From Bacillus sp. es.036 (GTDB lineage Bacteria; Bacillota; Bacilli; Bacillales; Guptibacillaceae), in the NCBI RefSeq assembly GCF_002563635.1, contig NZ_PDIZ01000001.1, forward strand, positions 2,914,001 through 2,978,000: 64,000 nucleotides of DNA. The letters run 5' to 3'. Every line of letters starts with the position of its first letter. The stretch's first letter is position 1. A program made the translations under genes and the position numbers. The notes beneath the pieces were generated by a model. It searched no databases, had not been told where the DNA came from, and saw only the letters and a list, made by a program, of their open reading frames with translations. Of the stretch, positions 16,906-26,827 are shown one piece after another.

Positions 16906-18380
16906 CCTTTCTCCTCCGCTTCCTGATTCATTTTTCGAATATGCCGAATTGCCGCTATCATCGCATTTGTTTTACCGTAATGAAAAAATGCAACATCTCC
17001 TTCTGGATAAGAAGCGCTTCTTCCGGCTCTTCCGGCAATTTGTACGAGAGCACTTTCCGTAAAAACACCATCCTCCGCTCCTAATACAGCTACCGCAATA
17101 TTCTCAATCGTTATCCCACGTTCAAGTATTGTAGAAGATAGTAAAATCGGAATTTCTCTCCTTCGAAACTGAAGGACCTTTTCAGCACGGTTTGGATCCT
17201 CTGAGTGAACGGCTTCACAAAAAAGTTGCTGTTCGTCAAAAACGCATTTTACTTTTTCAATGGTTTTGATGGAAGGAAAAAACAGCAATACTGGTTTTTG
17301 AGCATCCATTTGTTTTTTAATCCAATCTATCAGAATAGAAGGAATCTGCCCTTTTTCAATTTTCTTTCGCCAATTCCCACTCCATTGTAAAGTAGGAACA
17401 GGTAATGGATAGCCGTGATACCGAGAAGGAATTCGCACCACATTTAGTGTTTCTTGATTTAGAAAGCTTTCAGATGGTGTTGCTGTTAGATAAATGAGTG
17501 ATCCACTTTGTTTTCGTGCTTTGTTTACATGAAAGTGGAGAGATGGATCGACGCTATATGGAAAAGCATCTACTTCATCAATAACCATGACATCAAAACA
17601 GTCCTTAAAGCGAATGAGCTGGTGAGTGGTTGAAATAACAAAAGAAGAATTGGGGTCTGAATGTCCAGCATAGAGCGGAGAAACCGTGAGTCCTGGGAAG
17701 ACTCTTTGCAATCGTGGTGCCAACTCTAAAACAACATCTGTCCTAGGAGTGGCTATGCATACCGATTTATGTTGAGAAAGGGCATATGCCAATCCATGAA
17801 AGAGCACTTCTGTTTTACCACTGCCACAAACGGCCCAAATAAGAACCGAATGATTGTTTTGAATAGCACTAATAACTTCATTAGATGCCTCTTGTTGCCC
17901 TTCCGATAGCTTTCCGAACCACTGTAACGTTATGTTTTCTATTGCTTCATACTGGCGGCTCAGTGCGGAATATAAGGGAGAACAAGAGGTAACTTTCCCC
18001 ATTATGATGCAATTTCGACAATATTGGCAGCTCGCGCTTTGACACCTTGCACAAGAAAATGAGGAAAATGTGTGATTCCCACATCGCATACACATCTCTC
18101 TTCCATGAAGTGTTTGAATGCCAGGCTCTAATTGAAGATAGCCATTAACATAGTGGGCATGAAGTTCTTGGAGGGAAAAGGGGATTTCATCTCGCAACAA
18201 ATGTCTTCCTGAAAGAAAATGAATGATCTTCATATTCGGTTTAAACCGCTGATTGATTGGTAGTTGAGGGAGTGAAGTATAGTGGCTAATCGGAAAAAAT
18301 TCGGGGAGCTTTGAAGACTGATAAAGAAATTCAGGTACGATAATTTTTTTATTGTTGAATAGATCGGAAGCAAATCTCAT
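16893..18380 (-). CDS. comFA: ComFA, DEAD-box DNA translocase for competence
   Basis: A 495-residue helicase-like ATPase thought to pull transforming DNA into the cytosol. Seen: an N-terminal zinc finger with CxxC pairs (CMRCGNHTFSSFSCARC, then CQYCRNC) near residues 115-150, Walker A AVCGSGKTE, DEAD-box variant VIDEVD, YLTATPS (motif III) and the helicase C motif QIAGRAGRSA. The ATG at 18380 has GGAAGC upstream and lies just after the degV stop; longer upstream reading would overlap degV. Cotranscription with degV is likely. I saw no ComK box in the short gap. Confidence 0.94.
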   Translation of the reverse strand: MRFASDLFNNKKIIVPEFLYQSSKLPEFFPISHYTSLPQLPINQRFKPNMKIIHFLSGRHLLRDEIPFSLQELHAHYVNGYLQLEPGIQTLHGREMCMRCGNHTFSSFSCARCQSASCQYCRNCIIMGKVTSCSPLYSALSRQYEAIENITLQWFGKLSEGQQEASNEVISAIQNNHSVLIWAVCGSGKTEVLFHGLAYALSQHKSVCIATPRTDVVLELAPRLQRVFPGLTVSPLYAGHSDPNSSFVISTTHQLIRFKDCFDVMVIDEVDAFPYSVDPSLHFHVNKARKQSGSLIYLTATPSESFLNQETLNVVRIPSRYHGYPLPVPTLQWSGNWRKKIEKGQIPSILIDWIKKQMDAQKPVLLFFPSIKTIEKVKCVFDEQQLFCEAVHSEDPNRAEKVLQFRRREIPILLSSTILERGITIENIAVAVLGAEDGVFTESALVQIAGRAGRSASYPEGDVAFFHYGKTNAMIAAIRHIRKMNQEAEEKGWLH

Positions 18381-18408
18381 TGATTTGCTTCCATATTCAA
18401 TTTCATGA

Positions 18409-19257
18409 TCATACGCGGTACCAGCCCAGGCCAAGCGCACCTTCCCCAAGGTGAGTTGCTATAACAGGTCCAAAGTAACTTAAAATGATGTTTACATTCG
18501 TATATTTTTCTTCTAGTTCAGCTTTTAGATTTTCTGCTTCATCCTTGTTTGTCGAATAAATTAATGTCGCATTTATCAGGTCGCCGCCTTTTGCCGCCTC
18601 ATCAAATAGTGTCATGATTTTATTGAGCGCTTTTTTTCGCGTTCTAATTTTTTCATACGGTACGATTTGTTTATCCTCGAAGGTTAGCACTGGCTTTATT
18701 TGGAGAAGACTCCCGACAACGAGCTGCGCTGCATTTAACCGTCCGCCTCTATGCAAATGACTAAGATCATCGACAAGAAAATAGGCGTTCGTCCCCTGGC
18801 TCTTAATTTTTTTAAGTCTGCTTAAGATCTCTTTACTCCCAAATCCATCTTGAGCCATACGGGCCGCTTCCAAAACATAAAATCCTTGCATCATGCAGCT
18901 AATTTCAGAATCAAAAACGTATACGTCTGCCCCTTCAATCATATTGCCAGCTGAATTGGCGGACTGGTACGTTCCGCTAATTCCACTCGATAACGTAATT
19001 GTGATTATTTCATCGTGTGTACGCGCCAATGTTTCATACGTTTCAACAAAACTTCCGATCGAAGGCTGTGAAGTTTTAGGTAGAATATTTTCTTTCTTCA
19101 CCTTTTCAAAAAAATCATCTGCTTGAATTTCTTTTTCTTCTAAATAAGATTCGTTATCAAATATCACGCTAAGTGGAACCATTGTTATTTCGTACTCGGT
19201 TAACATCGATTCAGGTATATAAGCGGTACTATCCGTTACAATAGCAACTGTTTTCAT
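18409..19257 (-). CDS. degV: DegV family fatty-acid-binding protein
   Basis: A 282-residue protein of the DegV/FakB family: TVAIVTDSTAYIP at the N-terminus and TSQPSIGSF near residue 75 are the family's lipid-head-group-binding motifs, and the C-terminal GPVIATHLGEGALGLGW is also typical. FakB proteins present fatty acids to the kinase FakA. In B. subtilis the orthologue yviA also lies between comFA and degU. The start at 19257 has GAGGCG upstream. Confidence 0.93.
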   Translation of the reverse strand: MKTVAIVTDSTAYIPESMLTEYEITMVPLSVIFDNESYLEEKEIQADDFFEKVKKENILPKTSQPSIGSFVETYETLARTHDEIITITLSSGISGTYQSANSAGNMIEGADVYVFDSEISCMMQGFYVLEAARMAQDGFGSKEILSRLKKIKSQGTNAYFLVDDLSHLHRGGRLNAAQLVVGSLLQIKPVLTFEDKQIVPYEKIRTRKKALNKIMTLFDEAAKGGDLINATLIYSTNKDEAENLKAELEEKYTNVNIILSYFGPVIATHLGEGALGLGWYRV

Positions 19258-19453
19258 ATGAACGCCTCTTTTCAATCTATTAAATACATCAACTAATTTT
19301 CATTAAACCCATTCAAGTTAATGATAGAGCATTTCCCCCTTATTGCCAACAAGAGCTTATAGTATTTTTCACATATTTTGTCAACCATTATCCCCCATAT
19401 TTTTTAATATAAATGTCGTAAAATGAATGTTTTAGTAAATTAGGCAGGGTTTC

Positions 19454-19470
19454 TGTTACATGATTGTAAT
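19454..19470 (+). promoter_or_regulatory. WalR (YycF) box upstream of the NlpC/P60 hydrolase
   Basis: TGTTAC-ATGAT-TGTAAT fits the WalR consensus TGTWAH-N5-TGTWAH at every position. It lies 97 bases before the hydrolase start, with TATATT at 19473-19478 as a possible -10, so the box would cover the -35 region as in WalR-activated autolysin genes. The rest of the 309-base gap between degV and this gene shows no further feature. Confidence 0.75.
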
Positions 19471-19566
19471 CTTATATTCATCGTCCTGTTATCTCAATCA
19501 TGTAAACTAGCAATCGTGATAGAGAAAATAAAAGGTTTAAACTTATAAATCAGGGGGAATTACAAT

Positions 19567-20487
19567 ATGTTTAAGAAAGTCGTGATCACTACTACACTCG
19601 CAGGTACTCTTTTGCTAGCACCAAACGTAAGTGAAGCAGCTTTAGGCGACCGTACCCTATACAATGGCATGAGCAACTCTGACGTAACTGAACTTCAAAA
19701 CGTTCTTGACGATAAAGGTTATTTTGACTACCATACAGCAACTGGATATTTTGGCAACATTACTGAAGATGGCGTTCGTGACTTCCAGCGCAGTGCAGGA
19801 ATTGGCGTTGATGGCGTTGTTGGACCTCAAACAGTAAGCGCATTAAAAGGAGCAGCAGTTTCTAAATCAAGTAGTTCTTCTAATACATACAGCGGAACAC
19901 TTCGTTATGGTGACCGCGGATCAAGTGTAACAAGCCTACAAAACCAACTTAAATCTAAAGGTTATTACAGCTATTCTGTAGACGGCATTTATGGTTCCAT
20001 TACAAAACAAGCTGTTCGTAATTTCCAAAGTGCTAACGGTCTTAGCGTAGATGGAATTGCTGGATCAAACACATTTGCAGCTCTTAATGGTGCTTCTGTT
20101 AGCTCATCTTCACAAGTAAAGAGTGCATCAACATCTAACTCTTCTGTTGTGTCAATCGCGAAGCAATACATGGGTGTTCCTTATGTTTGGGCAGGAACGT
20201 CTCCATCAGGATTCGACTGCAGCGGCTTCTTACAATACGTGTATAATAAAGCTGGAACTTCGATTCCACGTACTGTAGCTAGCATTTGGAACGGAACAGA
20301 TAAAGTTTCTTCTCCTTCTGTTGGGGATCTTGTGTTCTTTGAAACATACAAATCTGGCCCATCTCACGCTGGGATTTACATCGGTAACGGTCAGTTCATT
20401 CACTCTTCTTCTTCTTACGGAGTAACAATTAGTAGCATGGATAACTCTTACTGGGCACCACGTTACCTTGGAGCAAAACGCGTATAA
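19567..20487 (+). CDS. Secreted NlpC/P60 endopeptidase with two peptidoglycan-binding domains
   Basis: A 306-residue exported wall hydrolase. Order: signal peptide ending about residue 24 (NVSEA-A), two PG_binding_1 domains (about 30-95 and 112-175, each ending with VDG...G...T..AL), a Ser-rich linker, and an NlpC/P60 domain (about 195-306). The catalytic Cys is in FDCSGF and the His in PSHAGIYIG. Such enzymes cut the D-Glu to diaminopimelate bond. GGGGG precedes the ATG. A perfect WalR box upstream suggests growth-linked control. It is inserted between degV and degU, which are neighbours in B. subtilis. Confidence 0.93.
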   Translation: MFKKVVITTTLAGTLLLAPNVSEAALGDRTLYNGMSNSDVTELQNVLDDKGYFDYHTATGYFGNITEDGVRDFQRSAGIGVDGVVGPQTVSALKGAAVSKSSSSSNTYSGTLRYGDRGSSVTSLQNQLKSKGYYSYSVDGIYGSITKQAVRNFQSANGLSVDGIAGSNTFAALNGASVSSSSQVKSASTSNSSVVSIAKQYMGVPYVWAGTSPSGFDCSGFLQYVYNKAGTSIPRTVASIWNGTDKVSSPSVGDLVFFETYKSGPSHAGIYIGNGQFIHSSSSYGVTISSMDNSYWAPRYLGAKRV

Positions 20488-20496
20488 TGCATACAA

Positions 20497-20526
20497 AAAG
20501 AACCTCAAAGTGAGGTTCTTTTTTTG
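20497..20526 (+). terminator. Terminator after the NlpC/P60 gene
   Basis: AAAGAACCTCA-AAG-TGAGGTTCTTT followed by more T. Confidence 0.92.
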
Positions 20527-20545
20527 TCTTCTTTTTCATTTATAA

Positions 20546-20572
20546 AAAAAGGCGCGCTTCAGCGCACCTTTA
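20546..20572 (-). terminator. Terminator overlapping the degU 3-prime end
   Basis: AAAGGCGCGCT-TC-AGCGCACCTTT with TTTTTTTATAAA following on the minus strand; the right arm lies inside the last codons of degU. Confidence 0.8.
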
Positions 20573-21263
20573 CCCAGCCTTTTTTGATTGCCTCTACGAC
20601 AGCTTGCGTTCGGTCATTTACGTTCATTTTCTGCAAAATATTCGATACGTGGTTTTTTACTGTTTTTTCACTAATGTAAAGATCTTCACCGATCGAGCGA
20701 TTGCTTTTTCCATCTGTAAGTAACTGGAGCACTTCACATTCTCGTCGTGTCAAAATGTGTAGCGGTTTGCGGTACTCCACTTCCTTATAACCAATTTGTG
20801 TAGATGGTCTTTTTCCTTCCGTAGCGAGTCGACGGTATTCATTCACAAGATTATGCGTCACTTTTGGATGAATGTAAGCTCCTCCAGAAGCGACAACTTT
20901 AACGGCTTCAACTAACGAATTTGCATCCATCTCTTTTAATAAATAACCCGCAGCACCGGTCTTTACCGCATGGGTTACGTAAGTTTCGTCATCATGGATC
21001 GATAAAATAATTACCTTAGTCTCAGGCACTTGTTCGATCAGCTGTCTCGTAGCTTCAACGCCGTTTACATGTGGCATATTAATATCCATTAAAACAACAT
21101 CAGGCTTATTTTCTTCAACAAGACGAAGCGCTTCGTCTCCATCATCACCTTCAGCAATCACTTCGAAATCATCTTCCATATCCAAAATACGCTTAACACC
21201 TTCGCGGAACAAGCGATGGTCATCTATAATAACAATTTTAGTTTTGGTCTTTGCTGCATACAT
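20559..21263 (-). CDS. degU: Two-component response regulator DegU
   Basis: A 234-residue NarL/LuxR-type regulator. The receiver domain has the acidic pair IIDDH, phosphoacceptor Asp60 (VVLMDINMP) and LKEMDA with the conserved Lys. The C-terminal LuxR helix-turn-helix is [20 protein letters not shown]...[14 protein letters not shown]. DegU controls exoproteases, competence and motility in B. subtilis, which suits the secreted proteases in this window. It starts three bases after the degS stop (GGAGGG upstream), so degS-degU is one operon. Confidence 0.97.
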   Translation of the reverse strand: MYAAKTKTKIVIIDDHRLFREGVKRILDMEDDFEVIAEGDDGDEALRLVEENKPDVVLMDINMPHVNGVEATRQLIEQVPETKVIILSIHDDETYVTHAVKTGAAGYLLKEMDANSLVEAVKVVASGGAYIHPKVTHNLVNEYRRLATEGKRPSTQIGYKEVEYRKPLHILTRRECEVLQLLTDGKSNRSIGEDLYISEKTVKNHVSNILQKMNVNDRTQAVVEAIKKGWVKVR

Positions 21264-21266
21264 CTC

Positions 21267-22418
21267 TTACACGCCCTCCTGTTCATGTATCGGGATTCTT
21301 ATCAGTATATATGTACCCTTGTTTGGCGTTGATTGAACCTGAATCGTCCCATTTAATAATCCAACACGTTCTTTCATTCCGATTAATCCAAATGATTGAT
21401 CTTTACGTATGTTCACATCAAAACCGATTCCATTATCTTGAATGGTTACCACAATCTTATCACCATCAAGTTTCAGGTCAACACTTATTTCAGTTGCTTC
21501 AGCATGCTTAAGGGCATTTTGAACAGCTTCTTGAACAAGTCGAAAAATAGCCGCTTCAAGGCGAACGTGAAGCCTCTGGATCCCCTCATCATAATCAAAG
21601 TAAATGGTTGCCTCTGATCGATCATTAACTTTATTTAAATACTTTAACAATGTTGGCACTAAACCAAGGTCATCGAGCGCCATTGGACGAAGGTCATAAA
21701 TAAGACGCCTAACTTCTTTTAAGGCATCCTCAATCAAAGATTTCATATCTTTGATCTCTTTGAACGCTTCATCCTTCCCCTTTTTCTCATAAATCCGTTC
21801 AATTAACTGTGATCGTAATAGGACATTTGCAAGTACCTGGGCAGGTCCATCATGAATTTCTCGTGATAGGCGCTTTCTTTCTTCTTCCTGTGCTTCAATA
21901 ATTTTAAGTCCATATTCTTGTTTTCGCCTAGCGTCCTCGATCACCTCACCGTACTGCCTCAGTTCTCCTCCGAGATAACTAAGAACGGTTGAAATTTGGC
22001 TCATAAATGATTCCGCTTTATCCGAGGTGTTTTGAAGAGAAGAAATACGTTGTTCGAGATCCGAAATTTGATCTTTTAGTCGCGTTTCCTTTTCCATGCT
22101 AACCGAAAGCTTTATTTGAGCTTCTGAGGCCTTTTCATAGGCATTACGAATCTCCGGCTCTTTATAGTCCTGAAAGTTCTTACTGATCTTTACAAGCTCT
22201 GCACGGGCCACACGATCCATTTGTAATCTTTCTTGCCTTAGACGATGAACGGTTTCCAGTTCTTCTTTTAATAATTGAAGTTGATTATTAACCTTTTGAC
22301 ACTCGTCATGAGAAAGCTCTCCAATTTCGAACAGTTTTGATTTACTACTATTAATACTCTCCATTGTCCTGTCAAGAATGACATCTAATGAATTTGGATC
22401 AAGCCTTTGAAAATCCAT
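21267..22418 (-). CDS. degS: Cytosolic sensor histidine kinase DegS
   Basis: A 383-residue kinase without membrane spans. The sensor part is a coiled coil (about residues 20-170); the H-box is RLSREIHDGPAQVLANVLL with His189, the same number as in B. subtilis DegS. The ATPase part has EAVQNALKHAEA (N-box), DNGIGFD and FGLIGMKERV (G-boxes). The ATG at 22418 is seven bases after GGAGGGG; the in-frame ATG eight codons upstream lies before that site and is rejected. Confidence 0.97.
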   Translation of the reverse strand: MDFQRLDPNSLDVILDRTMESINSSKSKLFEIGELSHDECQKVNNQLQLLKEELETVHRLRQERLQMDRVARAELVKISKNFQDYKEPEIRNAYEKASEAQIKLSVSMEKETRLKDQISDLEQRISSLQNTSDKAESFMSQISTVLSYLGGELRQYGEVIEDARRKQEYGLKIIEAQEEERKRLSREIHDGPAQVLANVLLRSQLIERIYEKKGKDEAFKEIKDMKSLIEDALKEVRRLIYDLRPMALDDLGLVPTLLKYLNKVNDRSEATIYFDYDEGIQRLHVRLEAAIFRLVQEAVQNALKHAEATEISVDLKLDGDKIVVTIQDNGIGFDVNIRKDQSFGLIGMKERVGLLNGTIQVQSTPNKGTYILIRIPIHEQEGV

Positions 22419-22690
22419 GCTCTTACCCCTCCATTCCTTCAAGGGACGGACGTTAAGTAAAGATAGTCCAAAAGTACTTCTTTTACAAAATTCGTATGTG
22501 ACCGTCTGTTTATGACTTGAGGATATATATTTGATGGATTAATTTAAGAAACCTATAATAAGAAGGACGTATACCGTACTTCTCATTTTTCACTCTTAAA
22601 TAACAATGTTTCCCTATGTACTATTCGATGATAAGATACAAATCCCTTTCATTCACAGGAATGTGCAAGGAATATCTGGAGGTTACTTCT

Positions 22691-23323
22691 ATGCTTAATT
22701 CATATTATACCGTTAAAGTTGAGGGAGAAAACGAAATTGTGATACAAAAATCACGATTTATCGCTCACGTCAAACGAACACCAACAGAAGAAGAAGCTCA
22801 AGCATTTATTCAATCCATCAAAAAAAGACACGCTAGTGCCACACACAATTGCTCTGCCTACTTAATTGGTGAGCAGGATTTGATTCAGAAAGCGAACGAC
22901 GATGGTGAACCATCCGGCACGGCTGGTGTGCCAATGCTTGAAGTGCTAAAAAAACGCAAACTAAAAGACACGACTGTAGTCGTTACCCGTTACTTTGGTG
23001 GCATTAAACTTGGTGCAGGCGGTTTAATTCGTGCGTATGGCCAATCCGTCTCAGAAGGGCTAAACGCAACGGGAATCGTCGAGCGAAAGTTGATGACGAA
23101 AATAACGACTCAAATTGATTATACTTTATTAGGTAAAGTCGAAAACGAAATCCGTTCATCGAATTATTTATTAGATGAGATTGCGTATTTGGAGAATGTG
23201 CAAGTTCGAACCCTTGTTGAAAGTGGAATGGAAGAAAGCTTTACTGAATGGATGACCGATATTTCAAATGGACAAGCAACGATAACAACGGGGGAACAGT
23301 TATATAAAGAGTATGATGTATAA
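22691..23323 (+). CDS. yvyE: YigZ/IMPACT family protein YvyE
   Basis: A 210-residue protein of the UPF0029/IMPACT family, with the signatures HNCSAYLIG, DDGEPSGTAGVPML and VVTRYFGGIKLGAGGLIRAY. The biochemical role is not settled; relatives are thought to bind ribosomes or nucleotides. I chose the ATG at 22691 (GGAGG nine bases upstream) over the ATG at 22616, which has no site. It diverges from degS, as in B. subtilis, and precedes tagO. Confidence 0.93.
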   Translation: MLNSYYTVKVEGENEIVIQKSRFIAHVKRTPTEEEAQAFIQSIKKRHASATHNCSAYLIGEQDLIQKANDDGEPSGTAGVPMLEVLKKRKLKDTTVVVTRYFGGIKLGAGGLIRAYGQSVSEGLNATGIVERKLMTKITTQIDYTLLGKVENEIRSSNYLLDEIAYLENVQVRTLVESGMEESFTEWMTDISNGQATITTGEQLYKEYDV

Positions 23324-23524
23324 AATGATTACTTGTTTAAACAAAAGGGTATTGGTAAATAAATATTCTCCCATCAATCAACATGAAAAATCCTCATTCG
23401 GGGAAGATAATTTTAGCAGGGAAAATTTCTAAAAACCTTAATGAGAAACCTCTTGCAATACACACCTGTTTTGATATGATATGAAAGGAATGAATTACTA
23501 TTCCTCAGTTAGAGGGGGATTTTC

Positions 23525-24604
23525 TTGTATTCGTTAACAGAGTATATGATCGCGTTTTTAATCTCTATAAGTGTCGCTATCATTGCCACACCGATCGTTA
23601 AATTCTTATCACTTAAATTTAAAATAGCTGATAAACCAAATCAACGCAAAGTGCACAAAGGACTTATGCCATCTGCCGGTGGACTTGCTATCTTTGCTGG
23701 AACAGTTGCAGGTTTTTTATATCTTAGTCCCTACTCCCCTTATATGACCGAAATTATCGTTGCTGGAACACTCATTATTGTTTTAGGCGTCTTCGATGAT
23801 CGGTTTGCAGTCTCGCCTAAAGTGAAGTTAATTGGTCAAATTATTGCTGCAATAATCGTTGCGTCATCCGGACTACAAGTAGAGTTCATTTCACTACCAT
23901 TTGTTGGTCGAATTGAATTTGGATTTCTTAGCTTCTATATCACAGTTTTGTGGATCGTGGGCGTTACCAATTCAATTAACTTAATTGATGGGCTTGATGG
24001 CCTTGCTGCAGGTGTTTCTACAATTGCCTTAGGTTCAATCTTAACAATGGCAATTCTAGACCAACAACTTGTTGTCATAGCTTTGGCAGTGATTTTAATC
24101 GGTAGTACACTAGGTTTTCTTTTCTTCAATTTTCATCCAGCGAGCATTTTTATGGGAGATACAGGTGCTCTCTTTCTTGGATTCGCTATTTCAGTAATGT
24201 CAATGCTAGGGCTGTTTAAAAGTGTGACAGTGTTTAGTTTGATTATTCCCGTTATTATTCTAGCAGTCCCCATTTTTGATACATTCTTTGCAATTGTTAG
24301 GCGCGTCTTAAGAAAACAAAAAATATCAACACCTGACAAGTTTCATATCCACCACTGCTTACTAGCCATTGGATTTTCACATCAATCAACCGTTATCATT
24401 ATTTACCTTCTCAGCTTTTTCTTCGGTATTACGGCTATATTATTCTCAGCATCTACTTTGTGGGGTTCCCTTTTCTTACTAATTTTAGTCTTACTTGTCA
24501 TTCAGTTCACAGCAGAACTTATTGGACTAATCGGAAATCAACGAAAACCCCTTATTAATACGTTAAAGAAATTATTAGTTTTTACTAGTACCATGAAACG
24601 TTAA
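23525..24604 (+). CDS. tagO: Undecaprenyl-phosphate GlcNAc-1-phosphate transferase TagO
   Basis: A 359-residue membrane enzyme with about ten spans that transfers GlcNAc-1-phosphate to undecaprenyl phosphate, the first step of teichoic, teichuronic and other wall polymers. Motifs: KVHKGLMPSAGGLAIF, VLGVFDDRF, NLIDGLDGLAAG, FHPASIFMGDTGALFLGF and the basic loop DKFHIHH. It starts with TTG, AGGGGG upstream. It follows yvyE as in B. subtilis and would initiate the polymer made by the genes to its right. Confidence 0.94.
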   Translation: MYSLTEYMIAFLISISVAIIATPIVKFLSLKFKIADKPNQRKVHKGLMPSAGGLAIFAGTVAGFLYLSPYSPYMTEIIVAGTLIIVLGVFDDRFAVSPKVKLIGQIIAAIIVASSGLQVEFISLPFVGRIEFGFLSFYITVLWIVGVTNSINLIDGLDGLAAGVSTIALGSILTMAILDQQLVVIALAVILIGSTLGFLFFNFHPASIFMGDTGALFLGFAISVMSMLGLFKSVTVFSLIIPVIILAVPIFDTFFAIVRRVLRKQKISTPDKFHIHHCLLAIGFSHQSTVIIIYLLSFFFGITAILFSASTLWGSLFLLILVLLVIQFTAELIGLIGNQRKPLINTLKKLLVFTSTMKR

Positions 24605-24635
24605 AAAAGCATCCGCTGAGAGCGGATGCTTTTTT
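24603..24635. terminator. Bidirectional terminator between tagO and the LCP gene
   Basis: AAAAAAGCATCCGCT-GAG-AGCGGATGCTTTTTT: a near-perfect stem with A and T runs on both sides, serving tagO (+) and probably the LCP gene (-). Confidence 0.92.
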
Positions 24636-24698
24636 GTTGGCTATATCTCTGTCAAAACATAGAACAATTCCTTCATATGATAACCCGATTTTCAGTAT

Positions 24699-25667
24699 TT
24701 ATTTCGTCGTATTTAATATGGCATTTAATTTCTGGCTTAGCGTAGCTACGCTTTCTTCATCAGGCTTAAAGTAATACACATCATTAATCCGTTCATCCGT
24801 TCCATCAATTGATAGACTTTCTATATCAGAAGAACTTACATCGGAGTATGCTTTTTGAAGAGCAAATAACTCAGTTGGCTTTAGGTTAGTCTCAATGTTA
24901 TTGCCAACGTGTTGCGCAATATCATCTAACTTCATCAGTCCTGATGCAGTCGAAACTTCATTCATGGCTGCTTTAATAACTTGCTTTTGTCGTTCACTTC
25001 GACCAAAATCACCACGAGGATCATCCTTACGCATTCGTGCATAAGCTAGGGCTTCTGTTCCATCTAGGTTCATTGGACCTTCTGTGAAAGTTGCTCTTCC
25101 CCCCGATACGTCTGTATGGGCAACAAAATCGAATGGAACATCCACCGTAATTCCACCAATTTCATTGATGACATCTTTAAATCCTTCAAAGTTTACTTTT
25201 ACATAATAGTCAATTGGTATGTTTAAAAAGTTCTCAACTGTATTAATCGTCATTTCTGTACCACCATAAGCATGCGCATGAGTAATTTTATCCTCAATGC
25301 CTTTTCCGACAATTTCAACACGTGAGTCTCTTGGAATGCTAAGTAAATTAACTTTCTTCGTATCTGGATCAACTGTCGCTATCATTAGCGTATCTGTTCG
25401 ACCATTTTCTCCACCAGTTGAGTAATCTTCTATTCCCATTATTAAAATGGAGATAGGGTCTTTTGTAACAGCTACTTCAGCGTCACGAAGCTCAGATTTT
25501 TCTCCTCTGGAAAGTCCTTGATAAGACCCCGAGGCTGCATCATAAGCATTGTACGCAAGGTAAGCACCATACCCGATCAGGATAAGGACAATTAACAGGA
25601 CAAAAGTTAAAAGTCTGCGAAATATACTTTTCTTTCGCCGTCTTCTAATTCTTGATTGTTTTTTCAT
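24699..25667 (-). CDS. LytR-CpsA-Psr (LCP) family wall-polymer ligase
   Basis: A 322-residue type II membrane protein: basic cytoplasmic N-terminus (RIRRRRKKSIFRR), one span (residues about 17-40), then the LCP domain with ILIMGIED, GRTDTLMIATVD, LLSIPRDSRVEI, INAHAYGG-like ITHAHAYGGTEMTINTV and ALAYARMRKDDPRGDFGRSERQ. LCP proteins move lipid-linked polymers onto peptidoglycan. It is the last gene after two glycosyltransferases. It could be a TagU or TagV orthologue; sequence alone does not decide. Confidence 0.92.
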   Translation of the reverse strand: MKKQSRIRRRRKKSIFRRLLTFVLLIVLILIGYGAYLAYNAYDAASGSYQGLSRGEKSELRDAEVAVTKDPISILIMGIEDYSTGGENGRTDTLMIATVDPDTKKVNLLSIPRDSRVEIVGKGIEDKITHAHAYGGTEMTINTVENFLNIPIDYYVKVNFEGFKDVINEIGGITVDVPFDFVAHTDVSGGRATFTEGPMNLDGTEALAYARMRKDDPRGDFGRSERQKQVIKAAMNEVSTASGLMKLDDIAQHVGNNIETNLKPTELFALQKAYSDVSSSDIESLSIDGTDERINDVYYFKPDEESVATLSQKLNAILNTTK

Positions 25668-25711
25668 TCTATTTCCCCGCTTCTTTCAAGCTTCTTTATT
25701 TACACCGCTAC

Positions 25712-26827
25712 TTATTTTAGTACGTTGCGGTAAAATTCGAGCAGTTTTTTTTCTTCACAAGTCCAGTTGTATTTCGTTTCAAATGCTTTTCTTGCATTAC
25801 GACCAAGTTCTTTTGTTTGAATCGGATTGCATAAGAGTTGGCTCATCTTCGTTCGTATATCCTCAGGATCTTCTGGATTAACAACAAGACCTCCTTGACT
25901 ATCCTCAATCACGTTAGCGTAGTGCGGAAAATTTGAAGAGATAATGGCATTGTTAGCAGCCATATACTCAAATAATTTGTTAGGAAGTGCAACTAGATGG
26001 TTTGGATATGGTAAATAGGGAAGAATGCCAACAGATGACCGCTCCACATATGCTGATATTTGTTCGTAGGGTACCCTACTGATAAAAGTTACATTCTCTT
26101 TTAGTTTAAGCTGGTCAATAAGCTGGTAGACTTCTTCTCTAAATTGATCAGATTCAAAACTACCAAGGAAGAGCAACTTTGCTTGAGGTGCACTTTTTAC
26201 TGCCAAACCAAATCCTTTAATAAGCTGTAAAACACCTCTTATCTTTGTTATACCGCCTAAATAAATAATTTGATTCTCATCTTTTTCATTCGATGGTTCT
26301 GGGAACATTTCCTTTAAAGGATAATTTTCAATTTTGCAACCATTATAGTTACGATAGCGTCGCCCAATTTCCTCGGTTGTATAAATGACGCCACTAATTT
26401 TGATAAGGGCTAGTTTTTCAATAGCTATATAAGCAAGCTTCATAGGAAATTTGACTACAGAAGGAATATAATCTCTTCCCATTATTGTATTTGGATAATG
26501 TTCATGCACATCATAGATAACGGGCTTTTTAAGCAACAACTCAATCATAACCCCTACTATCATCAGTTCTGGATCATGAAAGTGATAAAGATCAGCATTT
26601 TCTTTTTTAGCAAGCTTATATAAATGGAAAATCGATTGAAGACGCTTCTTTATTCCGTTTGGCCGGTTAAATGTAATGAGCGGGATTTCATTTGACTCAA
26701 CCACATCGGGCTTAGGTGCAATTAGCACAACATCATATCCCGCTTTTTTTAAACTTTTACATTGCTTATGGTAAATACGCCCGTCGTAGGGTGAATGAAT
26801 GGACGTGATAACACACACTTTTGTCAT
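25712..26827 (-). CDS. GT4-type glycosyltransferase
   Basis: A 371-residue GT-B glycosyltransferase. N-terminal half: MTKVCVITSIHSPYDGRIYHKQC and a donor-independent Rossmann fold; C-terminal half: IIYLGGITKIRGVLQLIKGF, LPYLPYPNHLVALPNKLFEYMAAN (the family E-x7-E-like segment). Donor and acceptor are unknown. The ATG at 26827 overlaps the upstream gene by four bases; AAAGG precedes it. Part of the operon 28050-24699. Confidence 0.88.
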   Translation of the reverse strand: MTKVCVITSIHSPYDGRIYHKQCKSLKKAGYDVVLIAPKPDVVESNEIPLITFNRPNGIKKRLQSIFHLYKLAKKENADLYHFHDPELMIVGVMIELLLKKPVIYDVHEHYPNTIMGRDYIPSVVKFPMKLAYIAIEKLALIKISGVIYTTEEIGRRYRNYNGCKIENYPLKEMFPEPSNEKDENQIIYLGGITKIRGVLQLIKGFGLAVKSAPQAKLLFLGSFESDQFREEVYQLIDQLKLKENVTFISRVPYEQISAYVERSSVGILPYLPYPNHLVALPNKLFEYMAANNAIISSNFPHYANVIEDSQGGLVVNPEDPEDIRTKMSQLLCNPIQTKELGRNARKAFETKYNWTCEEKKLLEFYRNVLK

